Shown here: positions 43,625 to 53,274 of the stretch, one piece after another
Layout of the letters: every line of letters begins with the position of its first letter
How positions within the stretch are numbered: position 1 is the first letter of the stretch
NCBI RefSeq assembly: GCF_005938625.1
Contig: NZ_VCNJ01000039.1
Coordinates: forward strand, 1 to 64,000
Length of the DNA stretch: 64,000 nucleotides
Origin: Pseudomonas fluorescens
GTDB lineage: Bacteria > Pseudomonadota > Gammaproteobacteria > Pseudomonadales > Pseudomonadaceae
Direction: 5' to 3'
Program-made: the position numbers and the translations under genes
The notes under the pieces: generated by a model
Seen by the model: the letters and a program-made list of their open reading frames with translations, nothing else
Database searches by the model: none
Told to the model about the DNA's origin: nothing

Positions 43625-46516
43625 ATGAACCATATCTATCGTCTTGTCTTCAACTCCTCCACCGGGCTGTGCCAGGTGGTCTCCGAACTGGGCAGTAAAT
43701 CGCAGGGCAGTGGAGCCGGTACGGGTATTGTACTGCCACAAAAATCAGGACTGGCGATGATCTGCCTGCTGGCATTGGCTACGGCCAGCGGGTCCGTTTG
43801 GGCAGCCCCCGGTGGAGCTGGATTCAATGGCAGCGGCAATGGCGGAGCGACGGGGGTCGCGGGTCAGGCGGGGACGGGTGTAAATGCTTTCGGAGGTGCC
43901 GCTGGCGTAGCCCCTGGGGGAAACGGTGGTCAAGGTGGTCAAGGTAGTTTTGGCGGTGGCGGTGGCGGTGGCGGTGGCGGTGCCAGTGGTACGTCGACGG
44001 CTCCGACCGGCGGCAATGGTGGCGACGCGGGCAGTTTTGGATTTGCGGGTGGCGGTGGCGGCGGCGGTGACGGCTTTGTCACGGACAGCGATACCACCAA
44101 CACCTTGGTGGCGACAGGAGGCAAAGGCGGAGGTATTGGGAACGGTGGCGGTGGTGGCAATGGCCTGACCGTCAGTTCGGCCGGCCATACGGTGACCAAC
44201 ACCAATAGCGGCGTATTACGCGGAGGTAATGGCGGGGACGGTGACTCTTTCGCTGGGGGGGGCGGTGCGGGTTTGTCGGGGGCTGGGTTGACTGTAGTCA
44301 ATGACGGTCATATCGAGGGGGGCAAAGGCGGGACAGCAAAGGTTGCCGCGGCGGCCCGCCCTGGCACCGGCGGCGCAGGCATCACCGGCGCCACCCAAGT
44401 AATCAACAGCGGCTCCATCACCGGCGGCCTCTCCGGTGATGCGACGCCGGTACGCGCCAACGCCATCGAATTCACGGGCACGGCCAACACTCTGGAGGTG
44501 CGCAAGGGCTCGACCATCGTCGGTAACGTCATGGGCGCTGCCGGCGCCAGCAACACCCTGGCCCTGGGCGGGACGGTCGACGACAGTTTCGACACTTCGC
44601 AGATCGGTAGCGCAGCGCAATACCGCAATTTCACCGACTTCCAGAAGATCGGCACCAATACCTACACCTTGACCGGCACGACCACCGCGGTCACTCCTTG
44701 GTCCGTGCTCGGCGGCACCCTGGCTATCTCGTCGGACAATAACCTCGGCGCCCCCGGCGGTGCCCTGACGCTTAACGGCGGCATACTGCAAAGCACCACC
44801 AGTCTCTCCGTTGGCCGTGCGGTGACCCTGGGGGCGAACGGGGGGACCGTCAACACCGCCCCGAGCATCACCACCGCCATGAGCGGGGCGATCTCGGGCG
44901 CGGGCGCACTGAGTAAAACGGGCGCCGGTGTTCTGGCCCTGAGCGGTGCCAACACCTACAGCGGCGCCACGCACGTGGCCGCCGGCACACTGGAGGCCAA
45001 TGCGTTCAACACCTTGAGTGCGTCCTCGGCGCACACCGTGGCCAGCGGCGCCACGCTGGACACGGCCGGCTTCAACCAGAGCGTGGCCGGTTTGACCAAC
45101 AGCGGCACAGTGTCGCTGGTGGGCAGTGCACCGGGCAGCACGCTGACCGTCACCGGTCCCTATGTGGGGCAGAACGGTGTACTGCGCCTGGGCACAGCAT
45201 TGAGCGACAGCAGCGGCGCGAGCGACCGCCTGGTGCTCAGCGGCCCCGGTGCCACGGCCAGCGGCCAAACGGCGCTGCAGGTCGTCAACCAGCAGGGTCT
45301 CGGGGCCTTGACCGCGGGTGACGGGATCACCGTGGTCAGTGCTCTGAGTGGCGCCACCACCACGGCGCAGACCAGCAAGGATGCGTTTAGCCTGGCCGGT
45401 GGCCATGTCGATGCCGGTGCGTACGAGTACCGTCTGTACGCGGCGGACGCCAAGGGCGCCGGGGAAAACTGGTACTTGCGCTCAAGCCTGGCGCCTACGC
45501 CTGCGCCGGGGACTACGGGAATCCCGGGTCAACCCGGAAAACCGACCTACCGCACCGAAGTGCCGTTGCTGGCGGGGCTGCCTGAGCAACTGCGTCAGGG
45601 CGACCTGGCCATGCTCGGTAACCTGCACCAGCGTTTTGGCGCCAACCCGAACTCGGGTGCGTCGAGCATGGCGGATGACAAGGCGCCCGATCAGCGTCAT
45701 GCCTGGGGCCGTGCGCTGGGCACCGACCTGAGCATCGCGCAGCACGGCACGGTCAACCAGAGCAGCAGCGGCCACCTGAGTGGTTTTCAGACAGGCACCG
45801 ACCTGTACGCGGACGACAGCTGGCGAGCCGGGGTGTTTGCCGGTCAGCTCAAGGGCCATCAGGACGTCAAGGGTTTTGCCCGCGGCGTTAACCACCTGTC
45901 GGTGGGCGACAACGACCTGACTAGCCAGTACCTGGGTGGTTATGCTACTTGGACGGACGCCTCGGGCCTGTACGTCGACAGCGTCCTGCAAAACGGCCGT
46001 CATCAGTACAAGGCGCACTCCGATGATCAGAAGATCTCGGGTAAGGCCGACAGCTGGCTAGCCTCCGTGGAAATGGGCAAGCCCTTTGCCCTGGGTGGCC
46101 CGTGGCGGATCGAGCCGCAGGTGCAGCTGGTGCATCAGCACCTGAGCGTCGACGATGAACACCTGGGCAGCACCCGGGTCAGCCAGGACACCCAGCAGCA
46201 GTGGTTGGCCCGTCTGGGCACGCGCCTTGAGGGCGACTTTGCCACGGGCGTCGGCCTGCTGCAGCCCTATACCCGGGTGAACCTGTACCGCGCGGCCAAC
46301 GGCACCGACCGGACACGTTTTGCGAGCGCCCAGGCGACGACGGCGATCGACAGCAGTACCGGTTATCTCTCCAGCGAACTGGCCGGTGGCGCGACCCTCA
46401 AGCTCAACGACAGCACCGATGTGTACGCCGAAGTGGGCAAGCAGTGGGCTGCCGGCGGAGACAGCGACGTCAGCACCGCGGTGCAGGGCTCGATGGGGGT
46501 GCGGGTCAAGTGGTAA
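43625..46516 (+). CDS. Glycine-rich autotransporter
   Basis: The 963-residue type Va autotransporter has an extended signal peptide with ESPR (MNHIYRLVFNSSTGLCQVVS, signal core MICLLALATASGSVWA). A Gly-rich region at about 64-235 has runs of GGGGGGG-type sequence. Passenger-associated repeats follow (NTYTLTGTTTAVTPWSVLGG; GAGALSKTGAGVLALSGANT, YSGATHVAAGTLEANA), predicted as a beta-helix. The C-terminal beta-barrel (about 700-963) ends in the expected aromatic GVRVKW. It would be exported by Sec and inserted by the Bam complex, displaying the passenger as an adhesin-like surface protein. No passenger enzyme motif is visible. It is a single gene followed by a strong hairpin. Confidence 0.9.
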   Translation: MNHIYRLVFNSSTGLCQVVSELGSKSQGSGAGTGIVLPQKSGLAMICLLALATASGSVWAAPGGAGFNGSGNGGATGVAGQAGTGVNAFGGAAGVAPGGNGGQGGQGSFGGGGGGGGGGASGTSTAPTGGNGGDAGSFGFAGGGGGGGDGFVTDSDTTNTLVATGGKGGGIGNGGGGGNGLTVSSAGHTVTNTNSGVLRGGNGGDGDSFAGGGGAGLSGAGLTVVNDGHIEGGKGGTAKVAAAARPGTGGAGITGATQVINSGSITGGLSGDATPVRANAIEFTGTANTLEVRKGSTIVGNVMGAAGASNTLALGGTVDDSFDTSQIGSAAQYRNFTDFQKIGTNTYTLTGTTTAVTPWSVLGGTLAISSDNNLGAPGGALTLNGGILQSTTSLSVGRAVTLGANGGTVNTAPSITTAMSGAISGAGALSKTGAGVLALSGANTYSGATHVAAGTLEANAFNTLSASSAHTVASGATLDTAGFNQSVAGLTNSGTVSLVGSAPGSTLTVTGPYVGQNGVLRLGTALSDSSGASDRLVLSGPGATASGQTALQVVNQQGLGALTAGDGITVVSALSGATTTAQTSKDAFSLAGGHVDAGAYEYRLYAADAKGAGENWYLRSSLAPTPAPGTTGIPGQPGKPTYRTEVPLLAGLPEQLRQGDLAMLGNLHQRFGANPNSGASSMADDKAPDQRHAWGRALGTDLSIAQHGTVNQSSSGHLSGFQTGTDLYADDSWRAGVFAGQLKGHQDVKGFARGVNHLSVGDNDLTSQYLGGYATWTDASGLYVDSVLQNGRHQYKAHSDDQKISGKADSWLASVEMGKPFALGGPWRIEPQVQLVHQHLSVDDEHLGSTRVSQDTQQQWLARLGTRLEGDFATGVGLLQPYTRVNLYRAANGTDRTRFASAQATTAIDSSTGYLSSELAGGATLKLNDSTDVYAEVGKQWAAGGDSDVSTAVQGSMGVRVKW

Positions 46517-46591
46517 GCGCTGACGCCAGAATGCTGATCGAGACCGCTGTACGGGTCATCGAATACCGCTGGTCAAACCGGGACTGAATGA

Positions 46592-46626
46592 CCCCGAGTC
46601 ATATGCCTTCGACGTATGACTCGGGG
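46592..46626 (+). terminator. Hairpin after the autotransporter
   Basis: CCCCGAGTCATA pairs perfectly with TATGACTCGGGG (12 bp, 11-nt loop). It is placed 76 bp after the autotransporter stop. There is no T-tract, but the stem is very stable. Confidence 0.6.
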
Positions 46627-46889
46627 CCGAGCCCCAGTTCGCTGTAAGCGAGACGTTCACACTGATGAACGCCCCCTGTTTTGGCGTCGTTGCGTCTTTA
46701 AACAGATCGACCTAAACGTCAAGGCCAAGCACTGAACCGCCCGGATGTTGCAAGTTCTCTCTGAAGCAGATCGGGATCTACTGAATGTGGCCACTTGCCC
46801 TGCATCGGCCTCACTTGAACAAGGCTTTAACCATGGCACGTATTGTCCGGATTCATAATAGGGTGATGCCAGCGTCCTGACGCTGGAAG

Positions 46890-47760
46890 AATTAAAGGTC
46901 TGTGCCCCCTGCGGCAGACGAGGTAAAAATTGAAGGCAAAGCCATTGGCCTCAATCGTGCTGAAGTCATGTTCCGCAATCATGCCTACTTGCAGCAAGCG
47001 CAGTTTCCCAGTCGTCTGGATTATGAGGCCGCAGGTGTCATCGTGGCCGTCGGGAGCGCGGTGTCCGCCGTCAAGGTGGGGTGATGCAGTTGGCCTGAAT
47101 CCCTCCTTTGAATATCGCGCGCTGGGGCACCTATGGGGAACTGGCGAAGGTGCCTGCTCACGTGGTGGTTCAAACGCCGAAAAACCTGTCTTTTGGAAGC
47201 CGCCGCTTCCTGGATGCAGTACATCACTGCGTGGGGCGCCCTGATTGAGCAGGCGAAACTGAACCCGGGCGATGTTGTCGTGGTGACAGCGGCATCGAGC
47301 AGTGTCGGCCCGGCGGCCCGACGACCTTACAGATGGCAACGGAGGGTGGGAGCGACGCGATCACCATCACCCGAACCCACGCAAAGAACCAGGCACTCCT
47401 TGAGGCCGGCGCTGCCGATGTGATCGTCAGCGATGATGAAGACATCGCCGAACGTCTCATGGCCATCACCGCCCGAGGCGGCATTTTGCTGGAATACGGT
47501 GCGCTCAGCTCTGAGCCAACCCCCTTCCCGTTGTTTACCGTATTGGGGAAAAGCCTGACGCTCAAAGGCTACCTCTACGCGGAAATCGTCTCGGACCAGC
47601 AGATCCTCGCCCGGGCCAAGGCTTTTATTCTGGAGGGATTGAAAACGGGAGCGCTGCGCCCCGTGATTGCCAAGACGTTTGCTCTGGAGCAGATTCAGGA
47701 GGCTCTTCGCTTTCTGGAAAGCCCATCAGCAGATCGGCAAGGTAGTGAATGTCCTAATAC
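46890..47760 (+). pseudogene. NADPH:quinone oxidoreductase (MDR) remnant
   Basis: Pieces of a zinc-independent alcohol dehydrogenase-like (quinone oxidoreductase) enzyme lie in successive frames: IGLNRAEVMFRNHAYLQQAQ and LDYEAAGVIVAVGSAVSAVK, then 'WGTYGELAKVPAHVVVQTPK', AASWMQYITAWGALIEQAKL, NPGDVVVVTAASSSVG. A long intact Rossmann/C-terminal part from 47333 follows (ITITRTHAKNQALLEAGAAD, LEYGALSSEPTPFPLFTVLG, VIAKTFALEQIQEALRFLES). At least four one-base frame changes break it. The 5' end before PAADEVKIEGKA is also missing. It is a recently inactivated gene. Confidence 0.85.
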
Positions 47761-47954
47761 GCGTGTATCGGCGCGGGCAGGGGAAGGGTATGGCTCCAGG
47801 CCGCACCAAGCCGGTGAGCGGCAGGGGCGATGGGGTTGAAAAGATGCTCCCCAAAAAACCAGTGAGACGCCTGCCCTTTTAACGCTGGCCCTAGGCGACT
47901 GGCGTCAATTCGACATCCACGGTGACCCGACCTGCGCCCCACCCGCGTTGCCGT

Positions 47955-50159
47955 TCACCACAGCTGACCCGTTTGTTTGTAAAAGCTGTGGATCATGTTG
48001 CCAACGTCCACCGCACGCGGCGTTGCGGGCAGGACCTGCGGGGTCACCTGAAGGTCACCGCTCCAGGTGGTGCCGTCAAATACGCCGAACCAGAGCTGCC
48101 CATTACCGTTGCCCCCTTGATGCAGGACATAAAGTTTTTCGTTGTTCATACCCTCCTGGCACACCGCAGCCGCGGGAGAGTAGGTGATAGGCATCCCTGG
48201 GACCTGCGTATCCCAGGAGGCAAGAGACAAGGGTGTCACCGGTAGGTTAAAGACCGCCGGATCATCCAGGAACGAGGTGGTTCCCGAACTCGTCAGCCAC
48301 GCACAATAGACAGTGCCATCCGGCTTGCCACTGGCCAGACCCTGGAAGAAGACATCGACCTGTTCGTTATAAACGATCACGGCAGGCGAGTACGAAAGGT
48401 TAATCCCTCTGAGCTGGGAGGCGCCAGACCAGGTGCCGTCGCTCGACAGGCAGGCGTAGTAGAGATTCCCATCGGGTTGGTTGGCGGATTCACCCTGAAA
48501 AAAAACATAGAAATGGTCGTTGTAGATCACAGGGGCCGGGGCGAAGGACATCCCCACACCTGGGACGTGCCTGCTGCCAGACCAGGTCCCAGCCGGCGAC
48601 AGGCAGTCGTAGAGCAGGGCGCTGTTGCCTTTACTACCCGCTGCGCCTTGGTAAAAAACGTAGAGCTCGTTATTGAAGACCACCGCCGCAGGGGAGTACG
48701 CCAGGCAGGCGTTGGCCACCTGGACGGGCGGTGAGCAACTGGCCGTGGCCGGATCGAAGATGACGTACCACAGCTGTGCGCAGAGCGTGTCATCGATGGC
48801 GTGATAAAAGAGGTAGATCTGGGCCGCCGACGCCCCGGCGGGTGTGAACAAGACCGCCGAGGGGGTGTACAGCAGGTCGATGGTGTTGGACTGGGTGGTC
48901 GCTGACGGCCAGGCGACCAGGTAAGGCGACGTCCAGCGATCCCAGGTCGTGTCGCAGGTGGCATAACAAAGCTTTGCGTCTTGCTGAAAGAAGGCGTAGA
49001 GCAGGGTGGGGGACACAGCAACGACAGACGGTGACCTGCACAGATGGAGCGCAGGGGCAGCGCCAGGCGAGGCCCCGCTCGATTGAACGCTGTCTTCGCT
49101 TTGGTCAAGCACTTCATCTGCGCTGGGTCCATGGTACATGTCGTAGAGCTGATGGTTGAACTCGACGGTGCTCGGGCTGCAGGGGCGCTCTTCGTTGAAT
49201 GCCCCTTGCCCGAAGCCATCCAGCGCGTTGTTGACGCTGGTGGGGGGCGGAGCGTCTGTACGTTGTATCGCGGCCAACTGGGCGTCGCCGCTCCAACTGC
49301 TGGCGTTGAAGGTGTTTACATGGAGGTTCAGCGAATGCCCAGCGCCTTGATGAAACACCAGCAGTTCACCGTCGCTGACGATGGCGCAGGGTTCGGCGCG
49401 GATGCCGGCACGGCTGTTCGTGTTAAGGGGGCTGCTCCAGTTTTCCCCCAGCGTGTTGTACAGCAACTGCCCGTTGTGGCCGCCGTCCTGGTACAGCACA
49501 AACAGTTTGTTGACATACACCGCGGCGGCGGGCGACCCCGACATTGAGGCGTGGGGTAGCTGCTTAGCGGCTGCCCAGCGGTGGCCGTCGAAGGTGCTGT
49601 ACCACAGTTGCCCTTTGTACCCTACGCCCTGATGGAGGACGTAAAGCCGGTCGTTGAACACGACGGCGCATGGCGAACAGGAAATGCCCACGGTTTTCAC
49701 GCGTGCCGCCTCACACCAGGCAGTGCCATTGAACGCGCTGTAATAGAGTCCCGGCGTCTTGCTCCCTGACGGCGTGCCCTGATAGAAAACATATAACAGG
49801 CCGTTGAACACCACCGCACCAGGTCCAACCGCCGGCGTGAAGGCGGTGGGTTCTGATAAGGGTGTGAGGATGAGGCCGCCCACCCCCACCCCAGTACTGG
49901 CCGACCAGCTGGTTTCATTCCAGGTAGAGTACTGGAGTGAGCCACTGCTGAGGCTGAAGACATACGTCACGTTATTGTAGTGAATGGCGGAGGGGGCGTC
50001 CGTTGTGACGTAAGTCAGCTCCATTCCTTTGGGCTTCGCGACAGCGAACGCAATTTTCCCCGCGCTGGCTGCGATTTCACCGCCGTCGACCACAGTGCCC
50101 CCAAAATCCGCGATCAACCTGTCAGCGACAGTAACGGTTGCGGTTATACCAAGTGCCAT
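47955..50159 (-). CDS. Beta-propeller lectin-like protein
   Basis: The 734-residue product is built almost entirely of ~50-residue repeats of the type SPAAVVFNNELYVFYQG plus QLWYSTFDGTTWS. About twelve units are recognisable from residue ~60 to the end, for example SPCAVVFNDRLYVLHQGVG and SPAVIVYNEQVDVFFQG. This pattern is that of PLL/PVL-type propeller lectins (fucose- and O-methylated-glycan-binding proteins of Photorhabdus and fungi) and related PQQ-like propellers. Two tandem propellers would fit the repeat number. No signal peptide is evident, so it would need a dedicated secretion route or cell lysis. The ligand is unknown. The long spacer upstream leads to peptide locus 2. Confidence 0.75.
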   Translation of the reverse strand: MALGITATVTVADRLIADFGGTVVDGGEIAASAGKIAFAVAKPKGMELTYVTTDAPSAIHYNNVTYVFSLSSGSLQYSTWNETSWSASTGVGVGGLILTPLSEPTAFTPAVGPGAVVFNGLLYVFYQGTPSGSKTPGLYYSAFNGTAWCEAARVKTVGISCSPCAVVFNDRLYVLHQGVGYKGQLWYSTFDGHRWAAAKQLPHASMSGSPAAAVYVNKLFVLYQDGGHNGQLLYNTLGENWSSPLNTNSRAGIRAEPCAIVSDGELLVFHQGAGHSLNLHVNTFNASSWSGDAQLAAIQRTDAPPPTSVNNALDGFGQGAFNEERPCSPSTVEFNHQLYDMYHGPSADEVLDQSEDSVQSSGASPGAAPALHLCRSPSVVAVSPTLLYAFFQQDAKLCYATCDTTWDRWTSPYLVAWPSATTQSNTIDLLYTPSAVLFTPAGASAAQIYLFYHAIDDTLCAQLWYVIFDPATASCSPPVQVANACLAYSPAAVVFNNELYVFYQGAAGSKGNSALLYDCLSPAGTWSGSRHVPGVGMSFAPAPVIYNDHFYVFFQGESANQPDGNLYYACLSSDGTWSGASQLRGINLSYSPAVIVYNEQVDVFFQGLASGKPDGTVYCAWLTSSGTTSFLDDPAVFNLPVTPLSLASWDTQVPGMPITYSPAAAVCQEGMNNEKLYVLHQGGNGNGQLWFGVFDGTTWSGDLQVTPQVLPATPRAVDVGNMIHSFYKQTGQLW

Positions 50160-51674
50160 GCTGTTATTCCTGTTCCTCAGAAAAGTACGACGGGGGGCGT
50201 TTGCGCGCGCTGAAGTGAACGCCTGATAGGTGATGAATGTTCGAGCGACTTGATGACATGCAGGGCCTGAGCACTGAGCGTCGTCATTTTGGGTAGGCTA
50301 CATGACGATCGTTCATCCAACAGGCGCGTGAGCCGTGTTTATGGTTTTACTCGACCGAACGGGGGTGGCTGGGGATTTTCAATTAAATGAATGCCGCTCA
50401 GAATGGGTAGTTTCAATTGTCGTGACGCCTATAAAACGATAGAGGGCTTTGCCAGTTTAAAAAACGCTTCCTATTGAACGCTTATAAAGTAAGAACATAC
50501 GAGCGCAAACCCTAAGTCTGAAATCATATTTTAGGGTGTCGACAGGGTTGGGGGCTTGAGATTCGTGTTCATAATGAGTGCTTGAAATGAGCGCGGGCGC
50601 GACATGACAGGACTGGGAAAGTTCTTGAGGGCGCTACATTGCCGGGCTCGAGCATTGAGGTTGCGCTCTGGCGACGCGCACCAGTGGACGCCGGTTCTGC
50701 GACGACTTCCGCCCGCGTTATGCAGTGGCCACGTGACTAACGGAAAGATCCGGGATAAGGGCGCCTAATGGCGGCGCGGAACATGGCCCCCCGTTCGCCT
50801 GCTGGCCGTATTTAGTTGCGTAAGCAGGACATCGGCAGAGTTCGCTCCAAGAGTCTCGTTCCAGGCTGCGGCCATTGAACCTGCTTTCAGGGATCCAGCT
50901 GCCGGGGTGGACTGAGCGCGCGCGCCCTACAATCAGTATCCCCGCTATCAGTCTGTGTTGATTGCAGAGCGAGCCCCAGACGCGGTCACGATAAGAGCGC
51001 TTGGCCTGCTCAATCGTGTGCTTGTCTTTACAAGGCTCTGTGTGGCGCTGAGGTGGATAGGCGCTACGTTGGCTGGCCCTTCCCAAAATGGGCCGGACGC
51101 TTCAAAAGACGCAAATGGAAGCTCGGATCCCGCGATAGCCTCCATCGTAGAGTTCAGCAGTAGAGCCTGGTAGGCACCGACCGGCAATGCTTTGTCAGCA
51201 GTCCAAATTCAGACCCTGCATAGTTAAATGCATTTTTCTGGGGCAGAATGCTGCAACGGTTCAGGCTTCTCGCAAGGTTGTGGGTTCGCCGAGTGCACAC
51301 TCGTAGCCTTGAGTTCACGCAGTGTCCCAACCATCACCCTACATACCCGTTGCAGGAAAACCTGATTTGAAAGTGTGGCTGCGTTTAGGTTAAGACCCCT
51401 TGTGGGGAAACCAGTATGCAGGTTGCATCAATAGAGAGTCCGCTGAGCGCTGGATAGCGTGTTACTACCATCGGGTGTGCAACATGTCTTTCACGCCAAG
51501 TGATGTTTGTCGCGTATGAGTCGTGAGGGGATCTTCAATCGAATCACGAAAACGTACCTTATTTAATCTTCCCTCACCTACCGCAGGCGCTCTAACTTGC
51601 GAGCAGCGATTCATTTCAGAATCGAGAGTGGCTGTAAAAGATGTAAAAATTGATGTGTTATTCAGGAGTCGATC
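50160..51674. other. Long spacer upstream of the peptide genes
   Basis: No gene is convincing; a 122-codon minus frame (50718-51086) lacks a family. The last 200 bases must contain the promoter of the first precursor. No motif copy was found here. Confidence 0.5.
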
Positions 51675-51860
51675 ATGTTCAGTAAAATCGCGATGCACAA
51701 AGCCGAACAAGTTGTCGGTGGCAATCCTTATATTTACAAATGCTACACTGCGCAGGGCACGGAGTACTGGGACACCAAACCCAACTCGGCGGGCTGCACC
51801 AACAGCCGTACCGGCGCTTGGGAAGTGGGTCGGGGCAAGGGGAGTGGTCAGCGTAAATAA
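51675..51860 (+). CDS. Double-glycine peptide precursor 1, locus 2
   Basis: The 61-residue peptide has a 16-residue leader MFSKIAMHKAEQVVGG ending in the GG cut site. The 45-residue core opens NPYIYKCYTAQGTEYW, carries a second Cys in SAGCTNSRTG and has a strongly basic tail (GRGKGSGQRK). AGGAGTCGATC lies upstream of the ATG. The leader is nearly identical to those of the two following ORFs, which marks them as one family exported by the C39 transporter at 54283. The mature peptide is small, cationic and probably disulfide-bridged, as in class II microcins or bacteriocins. Confidence 0.8.
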   Translation: MFSKIAMHKAEQVVGGNPYIYKCYTAQGTEYWDTKPNSAGCTNSRTGAWEVGRGKGSGQRK

Positions 51861-52178
51861 CGCCGCGGTGTCGGGACTGTATTAAGGTACGCCCCTTTAA
51901 TCTGAGCTAGGTGATGGTTGTTGCCTGGCACGCCTGATGGCGTGGGCATGACTGTGTAACATTAAAAATTACCTCGTTCATGGATGGGAGCGTCAAGTTG
52001 CGATTGTCTAAATGGCCAGTAGTGGCTCGCGGTGAAACGTGCGCGGCGGTCATTGACCATTGGAATAATTGTTGATGAGTCTGCGCAGCGGCCGCTCTGC
52101 TCACCGAGCGATTCGTCAAAAAAATGAGTCATGAGCGAGCGATTGATTGATTGATTGATTGAATCCTTGAGGAAAAAC
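51861..52178. other. Spacer between precursors 1 and 2
   Basis: No coding sequence is seen. It ends in a tetranucleotide repeat just before precursor 2. Confidence 0.5.
52141..52162. repeat. GATT tetranucleotide microsatellite
   Basis: Five perfect GATT units plus GA lie 16 bp before the precursor-2 start codon, directly upstream of its ribosome site (TTGAGGAAA). Slippage would change promoter or 5'-leader spacing, a known basis of phase variation. Confidence 0.8.
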
Positions 52179-52310
52179 ATGTTTAACAAAATTGATACAC
52201 AGAAAGCTAAACAAGTCGTCGGCGGCAGGATCAACTCGGGCGGTCATTGCGTTGATGTACGCGGCCACAAGCAGAGCTGTGCTTTGCCAGTGAAAAAACG
52301 AGCAAAATAG
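52179..52310 (+). CDS. Double-glycine peptide precursor 2, locus 2
   Basis: This 43-codon gene is too short for most callers. The leader MFNKIDTQKAKQVVGG is followed by a 27-residue core, RINSGGHCVDVRGHKQSC plus ALPVKKRAK, with two cysteines ten residues apart and a basic end. GAGGAAA precedes the ATG. Sixteen leader residues match precursors 1 and 3 in length and pattern (MFxKIxxxKAxxVVGG). A GATT microsatellite sits immediately upstream. It is predicted to be a secreted cationic peptide; activity is unknown. Confidence 0.8.
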   Translation: MFNKIDTQKAKQVVGGRINSGGHCVDVRGHKQSCALPVKKRAK

Positions 52311-52710
52311 TCTGTATTGTCGGCTGCATTAACGCCAGTGGCGACGTTGAGCCGGTTGACCCACATGACCGATGTGCCTGGTGCGCGTGGATAGGCGCCA
52401 TGCATGCTCCACACTGCATCTGCACCAGACTCAGAAAGCGGCCAATCCATTTGACAGAACTTGTAGGTAGTTTGCCATAAGGCTGTATTAATAGTGAGCC
52501 GCCGCTGTCCCTAGGGTTAGCGCACGCCTCATCAGTAGTGCTCGCTTCGAATAGATAATGTGTTTTGACGGTTTCGAATCCTTCAGAAGCGGCTTCGATT
52601 ACGAAGCGACAATGTTGTGGCTCGCCATACAGCGATCACTTCCCTCGCCAAGAGTGGAGTGTCAGCGGCGTGAGTGTTAATAACTTTGATGATGAACCGG
52701 GAGAAAAAAT
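52311..52710. other. Spacer between precursors 2 and 3
   Basis: Contains the first copy (52484-52506) of a 23-bp repeat that recurs after precursor 3, evidence of unit duplication. No gene is seen. Confidence 0.5.
52484..52506 (+). repeat. 23-bp repeat after precursor units, copy 1
   Basis: TATTAATAGTGAGCCGCCGC matches TATTAATAGCGAGCCGTCGT-type sequence at 52862-52884 at 19 of 23 positions over the whole repeat, with all four differences being transitions. The two copies follow precursors 2 and 3. Confidence 0.55.
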
Positions 52711-52833
52711 ATGTTCAAGAAAATTGATGCACAGAAAGCTCAGCACGTCGTGGGTGGCGCGGAACAACTTTGTTATTACCCGCAAAATCAGTTGCTTCCC
52801 TGCCCCAAGTCAAAAGTTAAAAAAACCAAATAG
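52711..52833 (+). CDS. Double-glycine peptide precursor 3, locus 2
   Basis: This 40-codon gene has leader MFKKIDAQKAQHVVGG and a 24-residue core AEQLCYYPQNQLLPC plus PKSKVKKTK: two cysteines ten residues apart and a lysine-rich tail, as in precursor 2. GGGAGAAA lies before the ATG. It is the third of the tandem set and the nearest to the export operon, which starts ~440 bp downstream. Core sequences differ widely while leaders are conserved, the usual sign that one exporter serves several diversifying peptides. Confidence 0.8.
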   Translation: MFKKIDAQKAQHVVGGAEQLCYYPQNQLLPCPKSKVKKTK

Positions 52834-53274
52834 CGACCTGGCCCGCTGCCGACGGTGTTTGCATTAATAGCGAGCCGTCGTTGCTGCGGTGGGTAGCGAC
52901 ATGCCCGCGCAATAATCGAAAGGCCTTTGTCACCTTAAAGCTTGCTGTGCATTACTGATGCTGAACGTTGTTGTTATTCGATACGGGCCTTCGCTGCCCA
53001 GAAGGTCAACAAATTGTAGGCCACACCATCCCCATTAAGGCAACCCCGCTTGATTATACCGGCCATATATTGCGTGGCACGCTAGGGCAGCGAAAAGCCT
53101 AAATGATCCCGTGCGCTGTCAGGTGCAGTAAATAGAGTCGGGCGCCCCTTCGTAAGTTGATCCGCGGGTACGGCAGGTGACGAGCGATTCTCTCTCAATC
53201 AATACACTGTTCGTTGCGCTCATTTTTTATGAACCCATGTGTGTTTTTATTAACGTGACGATCTTTACAACTTT
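52834..53274. other. Spacer before the export operon
   Basis: Holds the second copy of the 23-bp repeat (52862-52884). No immunity-like membrane protein ORF was found here or between the precursors. Confidence 0.5.

Noticed and set aside
44216..45406. 396-codon minus ORF inside the autotransporter gene
   Set aside because: Antisense shadow caused by high GC and repetitive codons.
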